The position numbers and the translations under genes were made by a program. A stretch of 64,000 nt of DNA, taken from the NCBI RefSeq assembly GCF_905171775.1, contig NC_053491.1, positions 298,002,799 to 298,066,798 on the forward strand, written 5' to 3'. Source of the DNA: Rana temporaria (Eukaryota; Chordata; Amphibia; Anura; Ranidae). Below are positions 1 to 10,724 of this stretch, piece by piece (position 1 is the first letter of the stretch; each line of letters starts with the position of its first letter). The notes beneath the pieces were generated by a model, which worked only from the letters and a program-made list of their open reading frames with translations, ran no database searches and had not been told where the DNA came from.

Positions 1-430
1 ATGTGGAATAGACTCCCAGCAGAAGTGCTTCTGGCCAGCTCAGTAGATTGCTTTAAGGCAGGCCTGGATACTTTCCTAAATGCACATAATATAACTGGGT
101 ACTAACATTTATAGGTAAAGTTGATCTGGGGAACATCCGATTGCCTCATGGGGGATCAGGAAGGAATTTTTTCCCCTGCTGTAGCAAATTGGATCATGCT
201 TTGCTGTTTTTTTTTTTCCTTCCTCTGGATCAACTGTGGGTATAGAATTGGGTATATGTGATTGTATGATATTTTATTTCTTATGGTTGAACTTGTTGGA
301 CTTGTGTCTTTTTTCAACCTGACTATGTAAATTACTGATCTGAAGAATAGATTGGAACCCTTTAAGGAACTTCCTAAATGTACTACCATATATAGCCAGT
401 TAAATGGCGATATGGAACAAAAAGGATAAA
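1..430 (+). pseudogene. 3' end of a non-LTR retrotransposon (LINE), C-terminal tail plus 3' UTR
   Basis: Frame 1 is open from the window edge to a TAA at 103-105 and reads a WNRLPAEVL...FKAGLD-type tail. This resembles the short C-terminal tail found after the reverse transcriptase of many L2/CR1/Jockey-type LINEs. The following ~320 bp is T-rich and non-coding, consistent with a LINE 3' UTR. The body of the element lies outside the window. Family assignment is from motif memory only. Confidence 0.45.
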
Positions 431-487
431 GAAACCGCCTCTAGGAAAAAAAAAAAAAAAATTAGATATAGATATATATCGGAGAAA

Positions 488-974
488 TTAAAGCGGGGGT
501 TCACCCCAAAAAAATGTGTTAACATTACATTCAGCCGAGTTGTGAGAATGACAGGCTGTTTTTTTTTTTAAATCCTTGCCGTACATACCGTATTATCTAT
601 ATTTTCACCGCGGCTTCCGGGTATGTAATCTGCGGGACTGGGCGTTCCTAATGGATTGACATGCTTCCGACCGACGCATACAGCGCGTCACGAGTTGCCG
701 AAAGAAGCCGGACTGCGAGTCGGCTCTATACGGCACCTGCGCACCGACGTTCGGCTTCTTTCGGCAACTCGTGACGCGCTATATAAGCCGGTCGGAAGCA
801 TGTCAATCAATTAGGAACGCCCAGTCCCGCAGATTACATACCCGGAAGAAACGGTGAAAATATAGATAATACGGTATGTACGGCAAGGATTTAAAAAAAA
901 AAAAAAAAACAGCCTAATAACATTACATTCAGCCGAGTTGTGAGAATGACATTTTTTTTTGGGTGAACCCCCGC

Positions 975-979
<5 letters not shown>
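488..979. mobile_element. Fold-back MITE with TTAA ends
   Basis: TTAA sits at 488-491 and 976-979. The ends read TTAAAGCGGGGGTTCACCCC and its near-complement. Complementarity continues almost to the centre (~735), so the element is essentially one ~490-bp imperfect palindrome with ~240-bp arms. No coding capacity is seen. TTAA target sites are typical of piggyBac-type mobilisation, but no transposase is present here. Confidence 0.75.

Positions 980-1069
<90 letters not shown>
979..1069. repeat. (TA)n microsatellite
   Basis: About 90 bp of uninterrupted TA dinucleotide directly abuts the right end of the fold-back MITE. Confidence 0.95.
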
Positions 1070-1071
<2 letters not shown>

Positions 1072-1156
1072 GACCAGGCCTGGTGAAAGGATTGCGAGAA
1101 AGAGTAAAGAAGTGGATTTTTTTTACATAGTACCCTTAAAACAGAGTTCCACACAT

Positions 1157-1542
1157 TTAAAAGTCAGCCGCTACAAAATGTGACACTCACCTGTCCCACG
1201 GTCAAGCTATGAAGCAGCCCTAAGCCCCGCTCCTCTCCCCCTCCTCTACATGTGCCGGCATTGCAAGTGTGGGCGCCCGGCCGTGACAGCTTGCGACTTC
1301 GTAGCAGGGCGCGCACTGCGCATGCGGGAGTCGCGCAGTCTTGAATAGCCGGGCAATCTTCTGGGACCTATGACGTGCCCCAGAAGATTACAGGGAGGGA
1401 GGGGGGAGAGGTGAACTTCCGCTCGGTGCTGCTGTGCCAGTAGAGGGAGTGGGAGCTGGCTACCTGTCAAAACCAAATGTGGCACGTCAGGGGGTCACGA
1501 GTAATTAAAGCGGAAGTTCCATTGTTGGGTGGAACTCCGCTA
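1157..1542. mobile_element. MITE-like repeat, TTAAAGCGGA family
   Basis: Begins TTAAAAGTCAGCCGCTAC and carries TTAAAGCGGAAGTTCCA at 1505-1521. Both blocks recur, in the other orientation, in the 44056-44381 element, so this is a dispersed non-coding repeat. Its right border touches the next TTAA element. Exact ends are uncertain. Confidence 0.4.
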
Positions 1543-2678
1543 TTAACCACTTCCAGACCTGCGCACGACGATGTACGTCCTTTTTTTAAAGATTAATATC
1601 TCGGTAACGGCAGCAGCTGCTGCCACAACCAAGGTATCAATCTTTAGTGTGCGCGGTCTGGTATACGATAACGGCGGTCTCCGCGGCGGATTCGCTGCGA
1701 GATTGCCGGTGGCGGGAGAGGGCCCCCCCCTCCCGCCGCGCCCTCCGCCGCTTACTGGAGCCGGCGGTAGCGGCGGAGATCGGGACTGTTCGGCAGCTGA
1801 GTGGGGACGAGACTGAAGGAAAAATCTCCTTCACCCGTCCCCATAGCTTTGCTGGGCGGAAGTGACATCAAAACGTCAGTCCCGCCCAGCCTTTTAAAGA
1901 GACATTTTTTTTTTTTGTCATTTGAAAAAATGACAGTTTCAATTTTTTTTGCATTTTAGTCTAAATATGAGATCTGAGGTCTTTTTGACCCCAGATCTCA
2001 TATTTAAGAGGACCTGTCATGCTTTTTTCTATTACAAGGGATGTTTACATTCCTTATAATAGGAATAAAAGTGATAAATTTTTTTTTTCAGTGTAAAAAG
2101 TAATAAAATAAATAAAAATAACTAAAAAACATTTTTTATAAAGCACCCCGTCCCGACGAGCTTGCGCGCAGAAGCGAACGCATACGTGAGTAGCGCCCGC
2201 ATATGAAAACGGTGTTCAAATCACACAAGTGAGGTATCGCCGCGATCGTTAGAGCGAGAGCAATAATTCTAGCCCTAGGCCTACTCTGTAGCTCAAAAAA
2301 TGCAACCTCTAGAATTTTTTAAACATCGCCTATCGAGATTTTTAAGGGTAAAAGTTTGACGCGTGACATGTTGGGTATCATTTTACTCGGCGTAAAATTA
2401 AATCTTTCACAATATATAAAAAAATTGGGCCAAATTTATTGTCTTATTTTTTAATTCAAAAAAGTGAATTTTTTCCCCAAAAAAGTGAGCTTGCAAGACC
2501 GCTGCGCAAATACGGTGTGACAAAAAGTATTTGAATGACCACCATTTTATTCTCTAGGGTGTTAGAAAAAAATATATATATAATGTTTGGGGGTTTTAAG
2601 TAATTTTCTAGCAGAAAAAACTGTTTTAGTCTTGCAAACACCAAATCTGAAAAACACCTAAGGTCTGGAAGTGGTTAA
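1543..2678. mobile_element. Complete 1.1-kb TTAA MITE with perfect 18-bp TIRs
   Basis: Left end TTAACCACTTCCAGACCT (1543-1560) is exactly complementary to right end AGGTCTGGAAGTGGTTAA (2661-2678). TTAA at both extremities is consistent with a TTAA target duplication. The interior is AT-rich and lacks a transposase. Related or similar-ended copies occur at 8523-9193, 9862-16478 (interrupted), 38078-39047, 53156-53750 and 60472-61425. The mobilising enzyme is not in the window; piggyBac-like is an inference from TTAA. Confidence 0.85.
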
Positions 2679-2702
2679 GAACAAATCCCCCTTTAATCCC
2701 AG

Positions 2703-2918
2703 AAGTGGAAGTAAGAGACACGTGGAGGTCTTTCAGAAGATGGTAACAGGACCTCAAACTGCAAAGAAGAAAAGCATGCGATTCTGTAGATATTAGAAAT
2801 GGCATCAGAGGACTGGAGCAGAGGAAGGGAATAGTAATGAGGCCTACCGATAAGGGAGGTAAAATAGTGGTGCTTTCAAAAGCAGCATGTAAAAATTAAC
2901 CTAGTAGACCACTACAAG
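2703..2918 (+). pseudogene. Penelope-like element fragment, N-terminal RT region
   Basis: A short frame reads a GIVMRPTDKGGKIVVLSK block ending at a stop. The RPxDKGG motif is typical of the start of the Penelope-like reverse transcriptase domain. It is a second, separate fragment just upstream of the larger PLE, whose own version reads VIRPADKGGGI at about 3130-3165. No flanking boundaries could be fixed. Confidence 0.55.
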
Positions 2919-2920
2919 AT

Positions 2921-3012
2921 TAAACCACTTGACAACCGGGCCTATTTTGGCACTTCATGTAAAAATCAAAAAAATGTTGCTAAAAAATTTATCAGAACCC
3001 CCAAACATTATA
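2921..3012. repeat. TTAA MITE fragment
   Basis: The sequence AAACCACTTGACAACCGGGC followed by an AT-rich stretch with AACCCCCAAACATTATA resembles the terminal and internal parts of the TTAA MITEs elsewhere in the window. It separates two PLE pieces. Confidence 0.4.
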
Positions 3013-3099
3013 CATTTTTCGCAGCCTTGTCCTGCAGGATTTGGACAAACTCATGAATAAAAAAAAAAATACACATGGACCCGAAAATCAAAGGAGGCT

Positions 3100-5000
3100 T
3101 AAAAAAGCTTTGTGAACAAAAAGATTTAGTTATCCGTCCAGCCGACAAGGGGGGGGGGGGGCATTGTCGAGCTGGACAAGGCTGATTATGTCAATGAAAT
3201 GGACAAAATTTTGGGTGATTCAGACACATACTCCCCGATTCATGCCAATCCCACTTCCCAGTATAAGAAGTCCCTCACTGAGTTGATTGATGAGGGCTTC
3301 GCTCTGGGGATCTTGAACAAAAAAGAGCGAGACTTCTTGGTACCTGCAGTACCTAGGATCCCCACTATCTACTATCTTCCCAAAGTCCCAGTCAATCCCC
3401 CTGGCCGTCCCATAGTCAGCGGGATTGACTCTAACATCTAGGATAGGCAAATATGTAGATTTCCATCTCCAACCGTTGGTTAGACTCATGCCTTCCTATC
3501 TTAAGGACACTGGTGACACCTTCAGATTATTGGAGTCGGTTCCTTTTGGGGACGGTATGATTCTGGCCACAGCCGATGTGGCTGCACTGTATACGTGCAT
3601 TCCCCATGAACTGGGTTTCGGTGCAGTGGAGCATTATTTGTCTCTTAGTACTACTCTATCCGTCCTGCAGCGCAACTTTATTATGCAGCTTCTGAGATTT
3701 GCAGCTCAACATAACTATTTTTGGTTTCAAGATAACTTCTATTTACAGACTAAGGGTGTGGCCATGGGGGCTAAATTTGCCCCCAGCCTGGCCAACCTTT
3801 TCATGGCCAAGTGGGAGGAGGATGTCGTCTATGCCCTTAAGAGGCCAGAATTGGTCCTCTGGGCCCGTTATATAGACGACATCCTCCTCCTATGGAAAGG
3901 TGACCACGAATCGCTCAACAATTTCATGTCTGTACTGAATACCAATGATGGAGGTATACGATTGAGCCACGAGGCCAGTTCTACCTCCGTGCACTTTCTA
4001 GACTTAGAGATTAAGGTGGTTGAACAACATCGAGTTCAGCACATACTTCAAGCCAACCGATCGTAATGGCTACATTCCACTTGATTGCTGTCACCACCCA
4101 CAGTGGTTGAAATCGGTGCCCCGCAGACAGTTTTTGCGTCTCAGGCGGAATTGTACTAAAGTTGAGGATTTTATTACTCAATCCAGGATCTTGAAAGATA
4201 GGTTCGTAGAGAAGGGATATTGGGTGGGCGATCTCGAAGCTGAAATTGAGCGAATCTTACATATTGATCGCAGTTCACTTCTTGAAGTTCGCACAAAGAA
4301 GGCCACGGACGAAAAATTCTGGTGGTCTTTTTTCACCACATATTCTGTTCAATCGAGACAGATTAAAGAAATTCTGGCGAAACATTGGGGTGTCCTACAG
4401 AATGATAGGGTTCTGGGTCCGGCCCTACCAGATAAGGCCGGTGTCATTTTTAGGGGTGCTAGGTCCATTCAAGGGCAAATAGCTCCCAATGTCATAGACC
4501 CCCCCAAAAGGGTCACTTTTTTTCAAGACTGTAAGGCTTTTTTTCCCTGCCGCAGGTGCAATGTGTGTTTACAAAACACGAGCGGCAGACGTAAGAGTGA
4601 AACCTTCCAGTCCACGATCACTCTAAAAGTATACCAGATGAAACATTTCACTACATGTGCCACCCGATATGTTGTCTATCTTTTGACTTGCCCTTGCAAG
4701 AAGCAGTATATCGGGCAGAACATTAGAACCTTCACAGTTTGAGTAAATGAACATATAGCCAATATAAAGCTTGGTAAGATCAATCATAGTGTCCCACGAC
4801 ACTATTTACAGTGCCATGACAAAGATCCTCTGGGGACTCAGTTTCTGGTGATCGATCAGTTTGTGCCCCACTGGAGAGGTGAATCCCGTATTCAGGGTGT
4901 GTCCCAGCTAGAAACATACTGGATACACAAACTACGCACATATCAACCATTTGGTATGAACGTAGAATGGGATATAAACTCATTCATCAATAAGGCGTAA
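3100..5000 (+). pseudogene. PLE RT-GIY-YIG polyprotein, frameshifted
   Basis: The active protein would copy PLE RNA into cDNA and nick the target. Reading passes through three frames: to ~3435 in frame 1, ~3425-4060 in frame 2, then ~4020-5000 in frame 3. Visible RT landmarks are VIRPADKGG, GRPIVSGIDS, ATADVAALYT, GVAMGAKFAPSLANLF and RYIDDILLLW. A C-rich segment (FPCRRCNVC) and the GIY-YIG core (VVYLLTCPCKKQYIG) follow. A TGA at 4740-4742 interrupts the endonuclease; downstream residues (VNEHI...PHWRGESR) continue in the same frame to a TAA at 4998-5000. The other PLE here has Arg-type sequence at this position, so the TGA probably arose by CpG decay. Confidence 0.85.
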
Positions 5001-6140
5001 CCTCCTCCCACACAGGTGGATATTGCCTTCTCCCCTCTCTGTAATGTTAATGTCGGTCCGGGACTCATATACCCCCCAGCCAGTTTGCATTGCAGATTAT
5101 ATTTATTATACAATTCTGTTCACTTTCCTAGATTCATGTCCATAAGTCCAATTTCAGTTTATTATTTATAATTTTAAATCAACATTTTTTGGGTTTTATG
5201 TGCAGGTGTGTCGACCTTCTTCCCCCCCTGGGGGTGACACACACTTCCTTTTCATGCTGTGCACTTTCATGTGCCGTTCAATATAACTCTGCATGCTTTG
5301 GGTGGCACTGTGTTATTCCATTTGTGCCCTTTTTTAGATTTAGGGGACGGCGGAAGTTTTTCCTCCTTTTTTCTGTTGCGATGTGTCTGGCACCATTTGC
5401 CAGGACACCGCGGTGCGCTGCGGCCTCGATGTGTGGGCGGATGTGGATGTGTTGACATCTGAGGCTCCCCATCCAGACACTCTGCGCCCTCATTGGATAT
5501 TCAGGCGTCATGTGACCTCGCGCCGCGTCATGACGTCATATGCGGCGCAACTCACATACCGACGCTGTGCTCCAGCGTGGTTTTCCACGGTTCTATGACA
5601 CACCAGCTGTTTGCCGTATGGATGATCCCATGGCATTTCAGCTGGTGTCCCCGGATGGAACATTTGTGGTTGTTCCGCCCACCCCTCCAGGCTAGTCAAG
5701 CGGAGGGGAGCGCTCCCTCCATATTATTAATGTGGGCAGCTCCCAAGTAGTGGGGCTATGTCCCCAACAGGTGCCTTGGGCCACTATCTCCCTTTCTATT
5801 TATATCCAGGGCAATTTCAAGTTTGAGCAGTGTCTGCCATTTATAGGTTAAACATTTGTAATCCCCTTTCTTGTCCTGCTGATGTGCCCTCCATTTATAT
5901 ATGGCTTGGTATTTATGGATTTTTACTATCCGATTTGTGATTGGAGACTAGTCATGTTTAGATTTACTACTAGATCTGATTGGTTTATATACGAGAGTCA
6001 TGAGTCATTTATGTCATGTGATTTGCTTGTCTCCAATCACACACATTTACTGCTAAGCTTGCTTGATTGGCTCGCCTGTTCAGTTCAATTTAGAGTTTAT
6101 ACTATTTATATGTGGCAATATGGCGGTGAAGGTAGATGCC

Positions 6141-6173
6141 CCAGTTGAAGTCCAGTTGGACGAAACGCGTCGG
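6141..6173 (+). ncRNA. Hammerhead-ribozyme-like motif (degenerate), PLE-associated
   Basis: The string CAGTTGAA is followed by a GTCC-AGTT-GGAC hairpin and GAAACGCGTC. This layout matches hammerhead stem II flanked by the CUGAUGA and GAAA core strands; here CUGAUGA has decayed to roughly CAGTTGA. Hammerhead motifs in PLEs are established in the literature. The broken core makes self-cleavage unlikely in this copy. Confidence 0.5.
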
Positions 6174-6723
6174 GCTTGGTACACCTGCTCTTCATATTGC
6201 TTTTACCTTTTTTATGCTACAGTGATCACTTTTATGTATATTGGTTTTATTACAATAAAACCTTATCCCTTTTTTACCTGCACCATCCGGAGCTTTGTTT
6301 TTTCTTTTTTCCTCCATGTCCTGCTGGGTTACTAAGTTTTTCATACTCCAAGATTGTGCCCACTGTCTCTGAGTGGATACCACTTTGTCATCATCGATTG
6401 CCGCTTTGGAATAAGCAGACTTCTGTCCTTGCCTTCGAATCTGAGCGAATCCACCCAGGGTGAAGTTCCAGTCTAGGACTACAGCCTCATATCTGGATAT
6501 CCTGCTGGGAATCTACCATTGGGTCTGCATCCAGCTTGGCCGATTCGGGTGGAGTCCTTCCATGCGCATATGATCTGTTGTCGCTGACAAGCAGATCCAC
6601 GTCATTCGATAAGAGTATTCCATCTACTCCTGTTTTTTCGTGCAGAATGTCTCTTCTAGGATGATGATGTGGCCATACATTTTCTACTGACGGACTTTTG
6701 TTTGTCTTTGGTGCTTCTGTTAT

Positions 6724-6935
6724 TAACCAATGAACACTCCCTCATGTGCTACTGTGGTTTAATTACATCCATTTATTTATCCACGGTTCTTCGCTTATTT
6801 TGCTTAGAAGTGTCTTTATTAGCGCCACGGACCTTTGGCGCTTCCATTATCATTAATGGACACTCATTCACGTGCTACTGTGGTCTAGTTATATTCATTT
6901 ACTTGTCCATGGTTCCTCATTTACTTTTTGTTTAC
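6724..6935 (+). repeat. Imperfect tandem duplication in the PLE tail
   Basis: Blocks around 6724-6800 and 6858-6932 share ACACTC...CATGTGCTACTGTGGT followed by a similar ATTTA-rich stretch and a CCA(C/T)GGTTC end. The period is ~134 bp with clear divergence. The second block leads into the (TA)n tract. Confidence 0.6.
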
Positions 6936-6964
6936 AAGTATTTTCATTAGCGCTGCATATTTTT

Positions 6965-6966
<2 letters not shown>

Positions 6967-7040
<74 letters not shown>
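6967..7040. repeat. (TA)n microsatellite
   Basis: About 74 bp of TA at the inferred 3' end of PLE copy 1. Confidence 0.95.
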
Positions 7041-7042
<2 letters not shown>

Positions 7043-7195
7043 AGCAGACACCCTAGGGAATAAAATGGCGGTCATGGCAACTTTTTTTCTCGCACGGTAT
7101 TTGTGCAATAATGTTTCATGAATAAAAAAAATAAAACAGTAAAGTTAGTCCAATTTTTTTGTATAATGTGAAAGATGTTACGCTGAATAACTGAT
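7041..7195 (-). repeat. TTAA MITE interior fragment
   Basis: Reads ACACCCTAGGGAATAAAATG and continues in a way that resembles the complement of 2400-2570 in the complete MITE. It is truncated on the right where LINE-like sequence begins. Confidence 0.45.
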
Positions 7196-8522
7196 GCGTT
7201 CTTGGGGCCCGCCCCTTCCTTGTCCCTCCCACTGCCTCTGGGTGTGGTGGGGGTCGGGCAGGAGCCCAATTACGCATCGACGGCACGCACCAAAAGCCAT
7301 GTTCGCCGTGACACTACCAGTGACGTCGGCGGACGGACGTTGTTGATTTCCATCCGGAAGTCCTCCATGAGGTGGCTAGCATGGGGTGGGGGGAAAACCC
7401 AGAGTTTCACAGCACTAAAACGGTCACAAGAGACCAAGAGATTTCCAAGATGGCCACTGTCTGAGGTAAAAAATCACCTCATACAACACAGCAGCACCCC
7501 CCCAGAGTAACAACACAGTCCAACAACATACGGGCCCCGGCGGTAATAAAGAAAACCCAGGAGGCCCCCCTTCAAAGCCGCTACCCTCCCTGAGCCTGCT
7601 TCTGGGGATGTCTCTGTCAATGCAGGCTTAACCCACACGGACTGTGAGGATGACTCTGCCTTAGGGTCAGTAAATGATAGAATTTGTTGGAGCTCTTTGT
7701 AACGGTCACCACCGTTTACGACCTTCCATCACATCCAAGACAGCTTATCGACACTCCAACCGAGAGGACCCGATTCCATTTCATTTGCCCAGAATCAAGA
7801 CGATACACAGCTCTGTGCTTGTTCCAAATGTAATGACACTAATTGTTTCTTCTCAGCTTTATATACAGTACAAGGCATTAAAGCATTAAAGCAACTCCCA
7901 CACCGATATGTGCAAGATGTAAAAGGGATCACGGGGAATTGATACACATGCTTTGGCGCTGCCCCAAGTTGCACACCTACTGGGCGGGAGTGACAGACAC
8001 ACTAAACACAGTGTTCCAGGTTTCGATCCCATTAGACCCTAAGCAGTGCCTCCTGAATCTTCTGGACGAGCTAGAGTGGGAACCCCACACTAGAGGCCAT
8101 CACCAGGGCCCTATTCATGGCCAGGAAACTGATTATGCTGCATTGGATATCCGAGGAGCCCCCCACGGTTAGGGAGTGGATCACTGCACTTGGTAATACG
8201 TTAAGGATGGAAAAGGTTATATACCAGCATAGGGGTTGCTCCGGAAAATTTGAACGGTTGTGGGACTTGTGGTTGGGAACGCCAGGGCTAGCCCCGAACG
8301 ACCTAGTCATGGACAGACTCTTGGGCTAATGGGACAAGAGGGGGTGTGGGGGTGGGAAGCGGTCTATAGGTCCTTACAGTATGTTGTTTTATATCTACAT
8401 TTATCACTGCTTTGTATGTGGCCATGTATGGGTCTGCTATATTGGTTATGATTGCGGTACTTTGAACTGTATGTGTCAAATTTGTGATCAATAAACTTGT
8501 TTTTGGATAAAAAAAAAAAAAA
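7196..8522 (+). mobile_element. Internally deleted L1-type LINE with poly(A)
   Basis: The first ~480 bp are GC-rich and promoter/5'-UTR-like. From ~7900 the C-terminal coding end of ORF2 appears, followed by a short 3' UTR, AATAAA at 8491-8496 and a poly(A) tract ending about 8522. Endonuclease and RT are missing, so a large internal deletion is inferred. The poly(A) abuts a broken TTAA MITE, suggesting the LINE inserted into it. No target-site duplication was recognised. Confidence 0.55.
7900..8329 (+). pseudogene. L1/Tx1-type ORF2 C-terminal remnant
   Basis: Reads C.RCKRDHGELIHMLWRCPKLHTYWAGV in one frame, then shifts near 8110 to a frame ending EKVIYQHRGCSGKFERLWDLW. A Cys-His knuckle followed by H(M/L)(L/F)W.C and a hydrophobic tail is usual at the C terminus of L1-clade ORF2. 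A similar block is seen on the minus strand at 10770-11369. Non-functional. Confidence 0.6.
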
Positions 8523-9193
8523 ATATCCCCCAAAAATATATATATAAAAAAAAAAATTTCCTCAGTTTAGGCCGATACGTATTCTTCTACCTATTTTTGG
8601 TAAAAAAAAAAAAATCGCAATAAGCGTTTATCGGTTGGTTTGCGCAAAATGTATAGCGTTTACAAAATAGGGGATAGTTTTATTACATTGTTATAATTTT
8701 TTTTTTTTTTTTACTACTAATGGCGGTGATCAGCGATTTTTTCCGTGACTGCGACATTATGGCGGACACTTCGGACAATTTTGACACATTTTTGGGACCA
8801 TTGTCATTTTCACAGCAAAAAAGGCATTTAAAATGCATTGTTTATTGTGAAAATGACAGTTGTAGTTTGGGAGTTAACCACAGGGGGCGCTGATGGGGTT
8901 GTGTTCCCTGAAGTGTGTTTACAACTGTAGGGGGGTGTGGCTGTAGGTGTGACGTCATCGATTGTGTCCCCCTATATAAAGGGATGACAAGATCGATGCT
9001 GCTGCCACAGTGAAGAACGGGGAAGCCGTGTTTACACGCGGCTTTCCCCGTTCTTCAGCTCCGGGGACCGATCGCGGGTCCACGCCCGCGACCCACGGCT
9101 GGGTACCAGTACAGGACGTACCTGTACGTGGATGTGCCCAGCCGTGCCATTTTGCCGACGTATATGTGCAGGAGGCGGTCCTTAAGTGGTTAA
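8523..9193 (-). mobile_element. TTAA MITE, reverse orientation, one end missing
   Basis: The right terminus CTTAAGTGGTTAA ends at TTAA 9190-9193. Internal blocks such as GCGTTTACAAAATAGGGGAT and AATGACAGTTGTAGTTTGGG are complements of the 60472-61425 copy. The other end is cut at the LINE poly(A) at ~8522. Confidence 0.75.
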
Positions 9194-9523
9194 TGCATAG
9201 AATACATTAGGGCAAAAAAAAAAAAAAAACTTTAAGATAACATATGGGTAGACGTGATCAGACTATGCGCTAACGAGCAGGGTTGGAAAAGTTAAAGAAT
9301 ACAACAGAATATGTAAAAAGGCAAACAAGGCTGCAAAAATGTAGAACAAATGACAGGTTGCAAAAGAGAGAAGGACAAATTATAGGCCCTTTACTAGATA
9401 ATGTCGAGTTGGTTACCAAGAACATAGAAAATGGCAAATTTATTAAACACCTCCTTCCTTTCTACACAAAGAAAAATAGGGAAGCTATTCTAAAGCTTCC
9501 CTCCAACCACTGTGTATTTTATA
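9194..9523. other. Unclassified 330 bp
   Basis: An A-rich stretch between the TTAA MITE and the Tc1-like element. An 85-codon frame exists on the plus strand (9283-9540), but it runs into the Tc1 terminus and resembles nothing I know. No feature is supported. Confidence 0.3.
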
Positions 9524-9689
9524 TACAGTCAGGTCCATAAATATTGGGACATCAACACAATTTTATTCTTTTTGACTCTATACGCCACCACAATGGATTT
9601 GAAATGAAACAAACAAGATGTGCAGACTTTCGGCTTTAATTTGAGGGTATTTACATCCAAATCAGGTGAACGGTTTAAGAATTAAAACA

Positions 9690-9861
9690 GTTTGTATATG
9701 TGCCTCCCACTTTTTAAGGGACCAAAAGTAATGGCACAGATTTGCAATCATAAATCAAACTTTCACTTGTTAATACTTGGTTGCAAATCCTTTGCAGTCA
9801 ATTACAGCCTCAAGTCTGGAACGCATAGACATCACCAGATGCTGGGTTTTATCCCTGGTCC
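9690..9861 (-). pseudogene. Tc1-like transposase C-terminal fragment
   Basis: The complement encodes decayed C-terminal transposase sequence; the stretch ACGCATAGACATCACCAG with CTGGGTTTTATCCCTGG is characteristic of the minus strand of this Tc1 family. It ends exactly where MITE sequence starts (CCTACAGTTGTAAACACAC). Some transposase sequence between this and 16480 is missing, so MITE insertion was accompanied or followed by a deletion. Confidence 0.7.
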
Positions 9862-10106
9862 TACAGTTGTAAACACACTTCAGGGAACACATAACCCCAT
9901 CAGCGCCCCCTGTGGTTAACTCCCAAACTGCAACTGTCATTTTCACAATAAAGAATGCAATTTAAATGCATTTTTTGCTGTGAAAATGACAATGGTCCCA
10001 AAAATGTGTCAAAATTGTCCGAAGTGTCCGCCATGTCGCAGTCACGAAAAAAAATCGCTGATCACCGCCATTAGTAGTAAAATAAAAAAAGAATTAATAA
10101 AAATGC

Positions 10107-10120
10107 AATAAAACTATCCC
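10107..10120. repeat. Target-site duplication of the Penelope dimer (left)
   Basis: AATAAAACTATCCC; the identical 14-mer at 16068-16081 continues into CTATTTTGTAAACGC, the uninterrupted MITE sequence seen in 60472-61425. Confidence 0.8.
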
Positions 10121-10360
10121 ATTAGACAGAAAACGACCTTCCCAAAGATCCAGTCAGAAATACTCCAATATGTAGGAAAGAGAAAAAAGAGAGGACAAGC
10201 CTCATAGTACAATATTGTATGACAAGGACGGTGGACAAGGGACTACACCGACGGTGTATGAACTCACAAATCCGCCGATTAACACAGGCTCCGAATCAAG
10301 TTGCCGCTCAGTGTGATGGTCTCCTCACTAGGATCGTAATCCCGTCACATAGGCTCCTCC

Positions 10361-10398
10361 CCCACGCGTTACGTCACTCGACACGTGACTTAGTCATG
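10361..10398 (-). ncRNA. Hammerhead-like motif, left PLE arm
   Basis: Complement of the right-arm motif at 15442-15478: an ATGACTA strand, a GTCAC/GTGAC stem II with a 7-nt loop, then GTAACGCGT where functional ribozymes have GAAAC. Both core strands are altered, so activity is doubtful. Confidence 0.35.
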
Positions 10399-10434
10399 GG
10401 TCTCTAAATGACTGTAAGAGACGGCTGAGCTTTT

Positions 10435-10693
10435 TTTTTTTTAATTCTTTATTTTACATCTTTTTTTTTTCCAGAAATATCCATTGTAAGTTGTTACATT
10501 TATAAACATACATAACTTCTATATGTTGCTACATGCATTATTACAGTCTTCTGAGCCACTTCCAAGTTCTGTATTTTGCTGTTTCAATTAACAACCACAC
10601 CTTGTCAATAACCTAAACTTATAACTCATCCACCAGTATCCAACTCATCGCCTAGTAACCCCTTTCCTCCCCTCCCTCCCTTCTCCTAAACAC

Positions 10694-10724
<31 letters not shown>

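Larger units (their letters stand above)
3013..6965 (+). mobile_element. Penelope-like retroelement (PLE copy 1), decayed
   Basis: Contains a PLE reverse transcriptase followed by a GIY-YIG endonuclease (3100-5000) and then ~1.9 kb of non-coding tail ending at a (TA)n tract. A hammerhead-ribozyme-like remnant lies in the tail (6141-6173), as expected for PLE terminal regions. Frameshifts and an internal stop make it non-functional. Both outer limits are approximate; no target-site duplication was identified. Confidence 0.75.

Noticed and set aside
891..1154. ORFs with poly(IY), also at 6872-7063, 11960-12319, 51416-51667 and 54535-54912
   Set aside because: These are translated (TA)n microsatellites.
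3199..3441. Overlapping PLE ORFs considered as separate genes
   Set aside because: The RT motifs run on in order across frames 3199-3441, 3425-4066 and 4020-4742, so it is one frameshifted gene.
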